From the NCBI GenBank assembly GCA_001321835.1, contig JPUR01000121.1, positions 1 to 13,023 on the forward strand: a DNA stretch of 13,023 nucleotides, written 5' to 3'. Below, one piece after another: positions 6,725 to 13,023 of this stretch. Source of the DNA: Marinosulfonomonas sp. PRT-SC04. GTDB taxonomy: Bacteria; Pseudomonadota; Alphaproteobacteria; Rhodobacterales; Rhodobacteraceae. The first letter of the stretch is position 1. Each line of letters starts with the position of its first letter. Position numbers and translations under genes: made by a program. Below the pieces are notes generated by a model, which made no database searches, was not told the origin of the DNA, and saw nothing but the letters and a program-made list of their open reading frames with translations.

Positions 6725-8977
6725 ATGTCACAAAGCACCGACAGCAAAAGCCGCACCCTTTTGGGCCGCCTCAGAGACGCCTTGGCCGAAGAAGGCAAGG
6801 GCCAAGAGCGGTTGGACCGCATCACGCATATCATTGCAGATTCAATGGAATGCGAGGTTTGTTCAATCTACCTGTTTCGCGATGAAGACACGCTAGAGCT
6901 GTGCGCCACTGAGGGGCTAAACCCTGAATCCGTGCATATAACCCGCATGCGGCTGGGCGAAGGTCTGGTCGGGCGCGTTGCAAAAACGGCACAGGTGGTG
7001 AACACCGATGACGCCCCCTCGACCCGTGGTTTCCGCTTCATGCCCGAAACCGGCGAAGAAGTGTTCCCCTCGTTTTTAGGGGTGCCGGTGCAACGTTTGG
7101 GCGAGCGTTTGGGCGTGCTGGTGGTGCAATCCAAACAAGCGCGAAAATTCACCGACGACGAGGTTTACGCGCTCGAGGTTGTGGCGATGGTGGTCGCCGA
7201 AATGACCGAACTTGGCGCCTTTGTTGGTGAGGGCGCGGCACTTTCGGCCCGCCATCAACAGCCAGTGCTGTTTCGCGGTGGCACTGCCCAAGAGGGCGCA
7301 ACCGAGGGCCATGTTTATTTGCACGAGCCTCGCGTCGTCGTCACCAACCCGATTGCTGACGATCCAGAGACCGAACTGACCCGCCTACATGATGCCGTCA
7401 ACGGGTTGCGGGTGTCGGTCGACGACATGCTGATCAAGGCGAGCAACGGCGCAGGTGCGGCGCACAAAGAGCAAATGCAGGTGCTGGAAACCTACCGGAT
7501 GTTTGCCAATTCCAAGGGCTGGATGCGCCGGATGGAAGAGGATATTTCGCGCGGTCTCTCGGCCGAAGCGGCGGTTGAAAAAGAGCAATCCACCGCCCGC
7601 ACCCGCATGGGCCAGGCCACCGACGCCTATCTGCGTGACCGGCTGCATGATCTGGATGATCTTTCAAACCGGCTGTTGCGCATTCTGACCGGCCAAGGCG
7701 CAAGCACCGGCGCCGAAATGCCGGATGACCCAATCCTGATCGCCCGCAACATTGGCCCTGCTGAATTGCTTGATTACGGCCGCAAACTGCGCGGCATTGT
7801 GCTTGAGGAAGGATCGGTTGGCAGCCACGCCGCCATCATTGCCCGCGCGCTGGCGATCCCTCTGGTGATCCACGCCGACCGCATCACCACCGAGGCGCTG
7901 AACGGCGATCACATCTTGGTGGACGGTGAACAGGGCATCGTGCATTTACGCCCCGATGACACCGTGGCCGCGGCCTTCAAAGACAAAATCGCCATGCTCG
8001 CCAAGGAGCAGGAACGCTACACTTCGATCCGCGACAAACCGGCCGAAACGCTGGATGGCACAACCATCTGCCTGACCATGAACGCGGGTCTGATGGCGGA
8101 TTTGCCGTCGCTGGAAAGTTCCGGTGCCGAGGGTGTGGGCCTGTTTCGCACCGAGCTGCAATTTCTGGTGCGCAATAAAATGCCCAAACGCGGCGAATTG
8201 GCCGCCCTTTACAGTCGGGTTCTAGAGGCCGCCAAAGGCCAGCGCGTGGTGTTTCGTACCCTTGATATCGGCTCGGATAAAGTGCTGCCTTATATGAAGC
8301 CGCAAGACGAGCCGAACCCCGCGTTAGGTTGGCGGGCGATCCGCGTTGGGCTGGACAAACCCGGTATGATGCGGATGCAATTGCAGGCCTTGATCCGGGC
8401 CAGCAACGGACGACCTCTGTCAATCATGTTCCCGTTTGTCGCCCAATCCGAGGAATTTTACGCCGCCCGTGAGCACCTGCACAAAGTGTTAGAACGCGAG
8501 GCCAGCCTAGGCCACGTCACCCCCGAAGAGATCGAGGTCGGCGCCATGCTCGAGACCCCGTCGCTGGCCTTTGCGCCGCGAAAATTCTTTGAGGATGTGG
8601 ATTTCATCTCAATCGGCGGCAATGATTTGAAGCAGTTCTTTTTCGCAGCCGATCGCGAAAACGAGCTGGTGCGCCGGCGCTATGACACCCTGAATGTCAG
8701 CTTCCTCAGCCTGATTGAGCAAATTGTTAATCGCTGTGCCGAGACCAAAACGCCGCTGTCATTCTGTGGCGAAGATGCGGGTCGTCCGATTGAAGCGCTG
8801 TGTTTTGCCGCCATGGGCCTGCGCACCCTGTCGATGCGTCCGGCCTCGATTGGGCCGGTCAAAAACCTGCTGCGCCGCGTCAATCTGATCGAAGCCGAAA
8901 CCGTGATTGAAGAGGCCCGCGCCCGAGGTGATCAATCGGTGCGCCCCGCCATAATGGAGTGGCTGCGCAGCCGATAG
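6725..8977 (+). CDS. ptsP: Phosphoenolpyruvate-protein phosphotransferase PtsP (enzyme I Ntr)
   Basis: This is enzyme I of the nitrogen-related PTS: it autophosphorylates from PEP and passes phosphate to NPr and then EIIA-Ntr, a regulatory rather than sugar-transporting chain. The protein has 750 residues. An N-terminal NifA-type GAF domain (about 20-165; MECEVCSIYLFRDEDTLELC, MRLGEGLVGRVAKTA) is known in the family to sense nitrogen status, with glutamine and 2-oxoglutarate as effectors in some species. The HPr-binding region follows, then the phosphohistidine domain with GSVGSHAAIIARALAIPLV (phospho-acceptor His368), and the PEP-binding barrel with GAEGVGLFRTEL, RTLDIGSDKVLPYMKP, DFISIGGNDLKQFFFAADRE and FCGEDAGRP (Cys681, the family's catalytic Cys). 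The ATG at 6725 follows TTAGGGGGAAC, a strong ribosome-binding site. It lies 18 bp after lysC and 3 bp before a membrane protein gene, so it is probably cotranscribed with both. Confidence 0.95.
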   Translation: MSQSTDSKSRTLLGRLRDALAEEGKGQERLDRITHIIADSMECEVCSIYLFRDEDTLELCATEGLNPESVHITRMRLGEGLVGRVAKTAQVVNTDDAPSTRGFRFMPETGEEVFPSFLGVPVQRLGERLGVLVVQSKQARKFTDDEVYALEVVAMVVAEMTELGAFVGEGAALSARHQQPVLFRGGTAQEGATEGHVYLHEPRVVVTNPIADDPETELTRLHDAVNGLRVSVDDMLIKASNGAGAAHKEQMQVLETYRMFANSKGWMRRMEEDISRGLSAEAAVEKEQSTARTRMGQATDAYLRDRLHDLDDLSNRLLRILTGQGASTGAEMPDDPILIARNIGPAELLDYGRKLRGIVLEEGSVGSHAAIIARALAIPLVIHADRITTEALNGDHILVDGEQGIVHLRPDDTVAAAFKDKIAMLAKEQERYTSIRDKPAETLDGTTICLTMNAGLMADLPSLESSGAEGVGLFRTELQFLVRNKMPKRGELAALYSRVLEAAKGQRVVFRTLDIGSDKVLPYMKPQDEPNPALGWRAIRVGLDKPGMMRMQLQALIRASNGRPLSIMFPFVAQSEEFYAAREHLHKVLEREASLGHVTPEEIEVGAMLETPSLAFAPRKFFEDVDFISIGGNDLKQFFFAADRENELVRRRYDTLNVSFLSLIEQIVNRCAETKTPLSFCGEDAGRPIEALCFAAMGLRTLSMRPASIGPVKNLLRRVNLIEAETVIEEARARGDQSVRPAIMEWLRSR

Positions 8978-8980
8978 CAG

Positions 8981-10189
8981 ATGCAAAACACCTTTATCCT
9001 TGTCGCCGTCGCCCTCGCTGGGGCCATGCTGGTTTGGCCGCGCCTGTCGAAGTCCACCCATTGGCGGGCGATGATCACGCCGCTGGCCTCGATCATTGGC
9101 AGCGGGTTTTTGGTGCTTGGGCCAATTCTGAACGCATCCTACGGCAAATACGCGCCGCTGATCATGCTGGCGTTGTGCGGCATCGCCTACCTGTTTGGCC
9201 ACGCGATCCGCTATAATATCGCAACCATTTCCAAAGCCGAACAGACCACGCCGCGCCCGCGTTTGGCACGTCAGCTCGAGACAGTTTCCTCGTGGATCCT
9301 GTCGTTTGCCTATGTGATTTCGGTCGCCTATTACCTGAACCTGCTGGGCGCGTTTGGCATGCGGCTGACCCCGTTTGACACCCCGACCAACGCCCGCCTG
9401 CTGACCTCGGCGGTGTTCATTATCATCCTGTTGATCGGCTGGAGCCGCGGGTTTTCAGCGCTGGAGCGGATGGAGCAAATCAGTGTCGGTGTGAAGCTGG
9501 CGATCATCATGGGCTTGCTGGTTGGAATGGCGTTTTATTTCGCTGAGCGCGCCGACCAAGGTGCCTTGCTGATGAACCCGCCAACCCTGACCGGCTGGCC
9601 CGCGATCACGCTGGCATTTGGCCTGCTGATCACCGTGCAAGGCTTTGAAACCTCTCGCTATTTGGGCGACACTTATGACGCCTGCACGAGAATCAGATCA
9701 ATGAAGCACGCGCAGTGGATGTCGACGTCGATCTATCTGATCTACATCCTGCTGCTGGCCTATGTGTTTTCCCCTGGCTCCCTTAATTTCAGTGAAACTG
9801 AAATCATTGACATGATGCAGATCGTCGCCCCGATCCTGCCGCTTTTGCTGATCATCGCGGCCCTAAGCGCCCAGTTCAGCGCCGCCATCGCCGACACGGG
9901 TGGCGCCGGTGGATTGATCGAAGAATTGACCGAAAACCGCCTGCAACCCCGCCACGCCTATGCCGCGTTGGTGGTGGTTGGATTGATGCTGACTTGGGCG
10001 GCGGATGTGTTCCAAATCATCGCTTATGCCTCGCGGGCTTTCGCGCTGTATTACGGGGTGCAAGCCGCCATCGCCGCGGTTACAGCCGCCCGCAATCCGG
10101 GTCATAATCTGGCCAGTTGGTGGTTTGCATCGCTGGCGGGCCTTGGGTTTGCAATCGCGATTTTAGGCCGCGCAGTTGAAGGCGGTTAG
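8981..10189 (+). CDS. APC-superfamily-like integral membrane protein, possible amino-acid permease
   Basis: The 402-residue protein is hydrophobic throughout, with about 11-12 predicted membrane helices. The first core helix contains PLASIIGSGFLVLGPIL, with the Gly-Ser-Gly break (40-42) that in APC-superfamily transporters (LeuT fold) binds the substrate backbone. A later helix has ITVQGFETSRYLGDTYD (GFE at 221-223), the equivalent of the APC TM6 motif. This supports a sodium- or proton-coupled amino-acid or related transporter; the substrate is unknown. Only 3 bases separate its ATG from the ptsP stop, so its ribosome-binding site must lie within the end of ptsP (a weak GGAG at about 8955-8958), suggesting translational coupling. 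It converges with the GNAT gene on the other strand, leaving 11 bp between stops and no visible terminator. It could be a sensor-like relative rather than a true transporter. Confidence 0.8.
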   Translation: MQNTFILVAVALAGAMLVWPRLSKSTHWRAMITPLASIIGSGFLVLGPILNASYGKYAPLIMLALCGIAYLFGHAIRYNIATISKAEQTTPRPRLARQLETVSSWILSFAYVISVAYYLNLLGAFGMRLTPFDTPTNARLLTSAVFIIILLIGWSRGFSALERMEQISVGVKLAIIMGLLVGMAFYFAERADQGALLMNPPTLTGWPAITLAFGLLITVQGFETSRYLGDTYDACTRIRSMKHAQWMSTSIYLIYILLLAYVFSPGSLNFSETEIIDMMQIVAPILPLLLIIAALSAQFSAAIADTGGAGGLIEELTENRLQPRHAYAALVVVGLMLTWAADVFQIIAYASRAFALYYGVQAAIAAVTAARNPGHNLASWWFASLAGLGFAIAILGRAVEGG

Positions 10190-10200
10190 GCCGCGATACC

Positions 10201-10626
10201 TCACTGATCCCGAGTGTAACATTTGCAAACCGCGCCTTGTTTGCGCCGATATGTCCGAAACCCCATCGCCTCATAATAGCCCAGCGCCGCCGCGTTGTTT
10301 TCGGAAATTGTTACATCAATTTCATGCAGACCATGCAGGTGAGCCGATTTGGCTGTGGCCGTAAAAAGTGCGGCCCCAACACCGCGTCGGCCGATGCCTT
10401 GTTTTACATATGAGCCGATCACGCCCCAACCGACGGCCACGCCATATGGGTTGCCAGCAACCGCCCGCTTCAACGATTGAAACCCCAACACTTCGCCTGC
10501 TCCACTCACCGCCACAACGCAGGAAACCTGATCTGGATGTTCAATGTAAAACTTACAAATATGCGCAGGATCATGGGCACGTTCACTGCCCCATAACGTC
10601 AAAATCTCAGACAAGATCGCGCTCAT
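10201..10626 (-). CDS. GNAT-family N-acetyltransferase, start codon altered
   Basis: This is an acetyl-CoA dependent GNAT acyltransferase; the substrate is unknown. The acetyl-CoA binding motif is KQGIGRRGVGAALFTAT, followed by HEIDVTISENNAAALGYYEA and MGFRTYRRK, the family's C-terminal Asn/Tyr motif. The first ATG in frame (10624-10626) gives 141 residues but no ribosome-binding site and no first beta strand. Upstream the same frame reads IIVRAATPDDAPA, a typical GNAT beginning, back to ATA ATC at 10660-10665, which is preceded by in-frame TAA and TAG stops. The natural start therefore looks like an ATG changed to ATA at 10663-10665; either ATA/ATC is used as a rare start or the gene is impaired. 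It lies 16 bp after the other GNAT gene in the same direction, probably an operon. Confidence 0.75.
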   Translation of the reverse strand: MSAILSEILTLWGSERAHDPAHICKFYIEHPDQVSCVVAVSGAGEVLGFQSLKRAVAGNPYGVAVGWGVIGSYVKQGIGRRGVGAALFTATAKSAHLHGLHEIDVTISENNAAALGYYEAMGFRTYRRKQGAVCKCYTRDQ

Positions 10627-10681
10627 CGCCGGCGCATCATCAGGCGTGGCCGCCCTAACGATTATGTCCTATTAGGCTGGC

Positions 10682-11170
10682 TCACGATCGCCATGCCATC
10701 ACATCGCCCAGCACACCGTCCCATGCGCCATCAACCAACGCCCGCCCCAAAATCCGCGCAGGATCAGTCGGCGGTGGCATCATCACACCTGCCAGCGGCT
10801 CAAACCCAAAGCGCCCGTAATAAGGCGCATCACCAATCAACAACACCCGCTGCCAGCCGGTTTTAACCGCCACAGCCAGACTTTCGCGAATTAAGAAACC
10901 ACCCAAACCCTCGCCTTGACGGGTTGGATGCACAGCCACCGGCCCCAGCAATAAAACCTGTTCACCACCAACCAAAACCGGCCAATAGCGGATCGCGCCA
11001 CCAAGAATGCCAGCCTCATCCCGCGCCACCATCGAAAGCGTCGCCACCGGATCAACCCCGTCGCGCAACCGATAAGACGACAACGCCTCACGGCCCGGCG
11101 CAAAGCACAGATCATACAGCGCCTCGACTTCCCACCAGTCGTCTTTTGTCTCTTGCCTCAGCCCACTCAC
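10682..11170 (-). CDS. GNAT-family N-acetyltransferase, YhbS-like
   Basis: This is a 162-residue acetyl-CoA dependent acyltransferase resembling the YhbS group (COG3153). It has VLLLGPVAVHPTRQGEGLGG, which contains the acetyl-CoA pyrophosphate loop RQGEGLGG, and then WQRVLLIGDAPYYGRFGFEP. The substrate is not predictable from sequence. The start is GTG at 11168-11170 with GAGG 8 bases upstream; no ATG lies closer in frame. It is the first gene of a minus-strand pair with the second GNAT gene and is divergent from the flavin-reductase gene, with 78 bp between starts that must contain promoters for both. Confidence 0.88.
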   Translation of the reverse strand: MSGLRQETKDDWWEVEALYDLCFAPGREALSSYRLRDGVDPVATLSMVARDEAGILGGAIRYWPVLVGGEQVLLLGPVAVHPTRQGEGLGGFLIRESLAVAVKTGWQRVLLIGDAPYYGRFGFEPLAGVMMPPPTDPARILGRALVDGAWDGVLGDVMAWRS

Positions 11171-11248
11171 TGCATTTGCCTCGCCTTTTCGCTGGTAACG
11201 GCCCTAGCATGACAGTATCCCATGATCAAACACTAGGAACGCGCACAC

Positions 11249-11851
11249 ATGTTTTACCAACCAAAAGACGGGCACTCGCTGCCCCATAACCCGTTTTCGG
11301 CCATCGTTTCGCCACGCCCGATCGGCTGGATCTCGACCCGTGGCTCAGATGGCGTCGATAACCTCGCGCCCTACTCATTTTTCAACGCGGTCGCCTACGA
11401 GCCACCACAGGTGATGTTCGCCTCGACCTCACAAAAACTCGGCCGTCACATGGGCAAAGACAGCGTCGCCAACATCGACGAAACCGGTGTGTTTTGTGTT
11501 AATATCGTTGAATACGCCATGCGCGACGCGATGAACCTGACCTCAACAGGGGCCGCCGATGTGACCGATGAATTCACCCACGCCGACATTGAACGCGTTG
11601 AGTGCGAAACCATCGCCTGCTCAATGGTCGCAAATGCCCCCGCCACGCTGGAATGCAAAGTATCCAAAATGATCAAACTGGATGGCGAACATAATCTGAT
11701 CGTCATCGGCGAAGTTATCGGCGTACATTTGCGCGATGATTGCGTGATTGATGGCACTTTTGATGTCACCAAATACCAACCACTGGCGCGCTTGGGCTAC
11801 CGCGATTACACTCGCGTTCAGGACCTGTTCAGCCTAAACCGACCAACCTGA
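11249..11851 (+). CDS. Flavin reductase-like (FMN-binding split barrel) domain protein
   Basis: The 200-residue protein belongs to the flavin reductase like domain family (split-barrel FMN binding, COG1853). Characteristic segments are AIVSPRPIGWISTRGSDG, NLAPYSFFNAVAYEPPQVMF, GVFCVNIVEYAMRDAMNLTS and VIGEVIGVHL near the C-terminus. Members reduce flavins with NAD(P)H or bind FMN in small redox enzymes; the partner or substrate here is not evident. ATG 11249 is preceded by AGGAA about 9 bases upstream. It lies 123 bp before mtnP on the same strand, with no clear functional link. Confidence 0.9.
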   Translation: MFYQPKDGHSLPHNPFSAIVSPRPIGWISTRGSDGVDNLAPYSFFNAVAYEPPQVMFASTSQKLGRHMGKDSVANIDETGVFCVNIVEYAMRDAMNLTSTGAADVTDEFTHADIERVECETIACSMVANAPATLECKVSKMIKLDGEHNLIVIGEVIGVHLRDDCVIDGTFDVTKYQPLARLGYRDYTRVQDLFSLNRPT

Positions 11852-11974
11852 CCGCCTCATTGTTCCCTAAATATCCCCCGCGCAGAGCGCCTAAAACCGC
11901 GCCTTCCAAACATTCCACTGTCGCTGCCCACAACTCTGATGCATGATCCCCTAAAATCAGCCAAGGAATAGACC

Positions 11975-12847
11975 ATGACAGACACAGTAATCGGCATCAT
12001 CGGCGGATCAGGCGTGTATGATATTTCAGGGTTGCAAGACGCGACATGGCAAGCCGTCAACAGCCCATGGGGTAAACCCTCGGACGACATTCTGACCGGC
12101 ACATTGGACGGCGTTAAAATGGCGTTCCTACCGCGTCATGGCCGAGGCCATGTGCATTCGCCCAGCACCGTGCCGTACCGCGCCAACATTGATGCGCTGA
12201 AACGTCTCGGCGTCACCGATGTGATCTCGGTCTCGGCCTGCGGATCATTCCGCGAAGACATGGCCCCGGGTGATTTTGTCATTATAGACCAGTTCATTGA
12301 CCGCACATTTGCCCGTGAAAAATCGTTCTTTGGCACCGGCTGTGTGGCCCATGTTTCGGTCGCGCATCCGACCTGCCCGCGCCTGTCAGACGCCTGCGAG
12401 GTCGCCGCCAAAGCCGCTGGAATCACCGTGCATCGCGGCGGCACGTATCTGGCGATGGAAGGCCCGCAATTCTCCACCTTGGCCGAAAGCAAACTGTACC
12501 GCGAGGTCTGGAACTGTGACGTGATCGGCATGACCAACATGCCTGAAGCCAAGCTCGCCCGCGAGGCCGAACTGTGCTACGCGAGCATCGCGATGATCAC
12601 TGATTACGACAGCTGGCACCCCGATCACGGCGAGGTCGATGTCACCAAAATCATCAAAACCCTGACCGGCAACGCCGACAAGGCCCGCACCTTGATCGCC
12701 CAACTGCCCGCCCTATTGGGAGCCGAGCGTGCGCCTTGCGAACACGGCTGCGACCGCGCGCTGGAATACGCCATCATGACAGCGCCCGACGCCCGTGATC
12801 CTGCCTTGATGGCCAAGCTGGATGCCGTTGCTGGCCGCGTGCTCTAA
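11975..12847 (+). CDS. mtnP: S-methyl-5'-thioadenosine phosphorylase
   Basis: MtnP cleaves methylthioadenosine with phosphate into adenine and 5-methylthioribose-1-phosphate, the first step of methionine salvage from polyamine and homoserine-lactone synthesis. The 290 residues match the family. GGSG (10-13) and RHGRGHVHSPSTVPYRANI (R54, H55) form the phosphate site; YLAMEGPQFSTLAES (M161) and GMTNMPEAKLAREAELCYAS (M186, N188) bind the nucleoside; ITDYDSWH closes the active site. The MPEA sequence is typical of methylthioadenosine rather than purine nucleoside phosphorylases. ATG 11975 follows AAGGA at a good distance. A DMT transporter gene begins 13 bp after the stop. Confidence 0.95.
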   Translation: MTDTVIGIIGGSGVYDISGLQDATWQAVNSPWGKPSDDILTGTLDGVKMAFLPRHGRGHVHSPSTVPYRANIDALKRLGVTDVISVSACGSFREDMAPGDFVIIDQFIDRTFAREKSFFGTGCVAHVSVAHPTCPRLSDACEVAAKAAGITVHRGGTYLAMEGPQFSTLAESKLYREVWNCDVIGMTNMPEAKLAREAELCYASIAMITDYDSWHPDHGEVDVTKIIKTLTGNADKARTLIAQLPALLGAERAPCEHGCDRALEYAIMTAPDARDPALMAKLDAVAGRVL

Positions 12848-12860
12848 TGATGCGCCCCAC

Positions 12861-13007
12861 ATGAAACGTTTCAACCAGCTGCCCGCCCAAACGCGCGGCA
12901 TTCTGCTGATGATCCTTGCGGTCTTCGCTTTCACCATACTGGATCTAACCGCAAAATCCCTAAGCCTGCGAGGGTGTTCAGAATTCCGTGTCACAGGGTT
13001 AGCCTAG
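12861..13007 (+). pseudogene. DMT (EamA) family transporter, 5' fragment
   Basis: The first 37 codons, MKRFNQLPAQTRGILLMILA followed by VFAFTILDLTAKSLSLR, are the N-terminus and first membrane helix of a drug/metabolite transporter superfamily (EamA) protein, normally about 290-300 residues with ten helices. After Arg37 (12969-12971) the translation becomes GCSEFRVTGLA and stops at 13005-13007, which does not resemble the family. The gene is therefore cut at about 12972, probably by an inserted element. It lies 13 bp after mtnP and would have been cotranscribed. No good ribosome-binding site is visible. Confidence 0.65.
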
Positions 13008-13023
13008 ATGTCGAGCACGTCGT
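12972..13023 (+). mobile_element. Possible left end of an insertion element at the window edge
   Basis: The DMT reading frame is lost at GGGTGTTCAGAATTCCGTGT, which looks like the kind of terminal sequence carried by IS256-type elements, and an ATG at 13008 (MSSTS) opens a frame running off the window. Neither the inverted repeat partner nor a target duplication can be seen. This end does not resemble the right end of the IS at 641-672, so if it is an IS it is either another element or the unlike left end. Confidence 0.35.

Noticed and set aside
12136..12552. Minus-strand ORF opposite mtnP
   Set aside because: It is the antisense shadow of a clear methylthioadenosine phosphorylase.

Overview
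The window looks like chromosomal DNA of an alphaproteobacterium, most likely Rhodobacterales (Roseobacter group). This rests on family resemblance of the proteins (AapJ, a WaaA-type Kdo transferase, DUF1178, LysC followed by PtsP, MtnP, the flavin-reductase protein), on the moderately GC-rich coding sequence and on gene order. No database search was run.

Left part (1-2717): the window opens inside an IS256-family insertion sequence whose transposase is frameshifted by an apparent 37-bp insertion carrying a perfect 8-bp inverted repeat. The right end of this IS sits in a second copy of aapJ, of which only the first 60-odd codons remain. An intact aapJ (periplasmic general L-amino-acid binding protein, minus strand) lies next to it. 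About 630 bp with no convincing gene follow; they hold a small tandem repeat and one doubtful 49-codon ORF.

Central part (2718-10189, all plus strand): a waaA-type gene for Kdo transfer to lipid A is complete except for one in-frame TGA where the family normally has Trp. After a 330-bp gap come a Nudix hydrolase, a DUF1178 protein, lysC (aspartate kinase), ptsP (GAF-domain enzyme I of the nitrogen PTS) and an APC-like membrane protein. LysC, ptsP and the permease-like gene are separated by 18 and 3 bp, so they are probably one transcription unit linking amino-acid synthesis, nitrogen/carbon signalling and perhaps transport.

Right part (10190-13023): two minus-strand GNAT acetyltransferases (the distal one with its expected ATG replaced by ATA), then on the plus strand a flavin-reductase-domain protein, mtnP (methylthioadenosine phosphorylase) and the first 37 codons of a DMT/EamA transporter. 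The transporter sequence is lost abruptly near 12972, probably because another mobile element begins there.

The most notable overall feature is gene damage. In 13 kb there are a frameshifted transposase, an IS-truncated aapJ paralogue, a waaA with a premature TGA, a GNAT gene without its normal start codon and a truncated DMT transporter, among otherwise well-kept housekeeping genes. I found no CRISPR array, tRNA, rRNA or recognisable new multi-gene defence or biosynthetic system.
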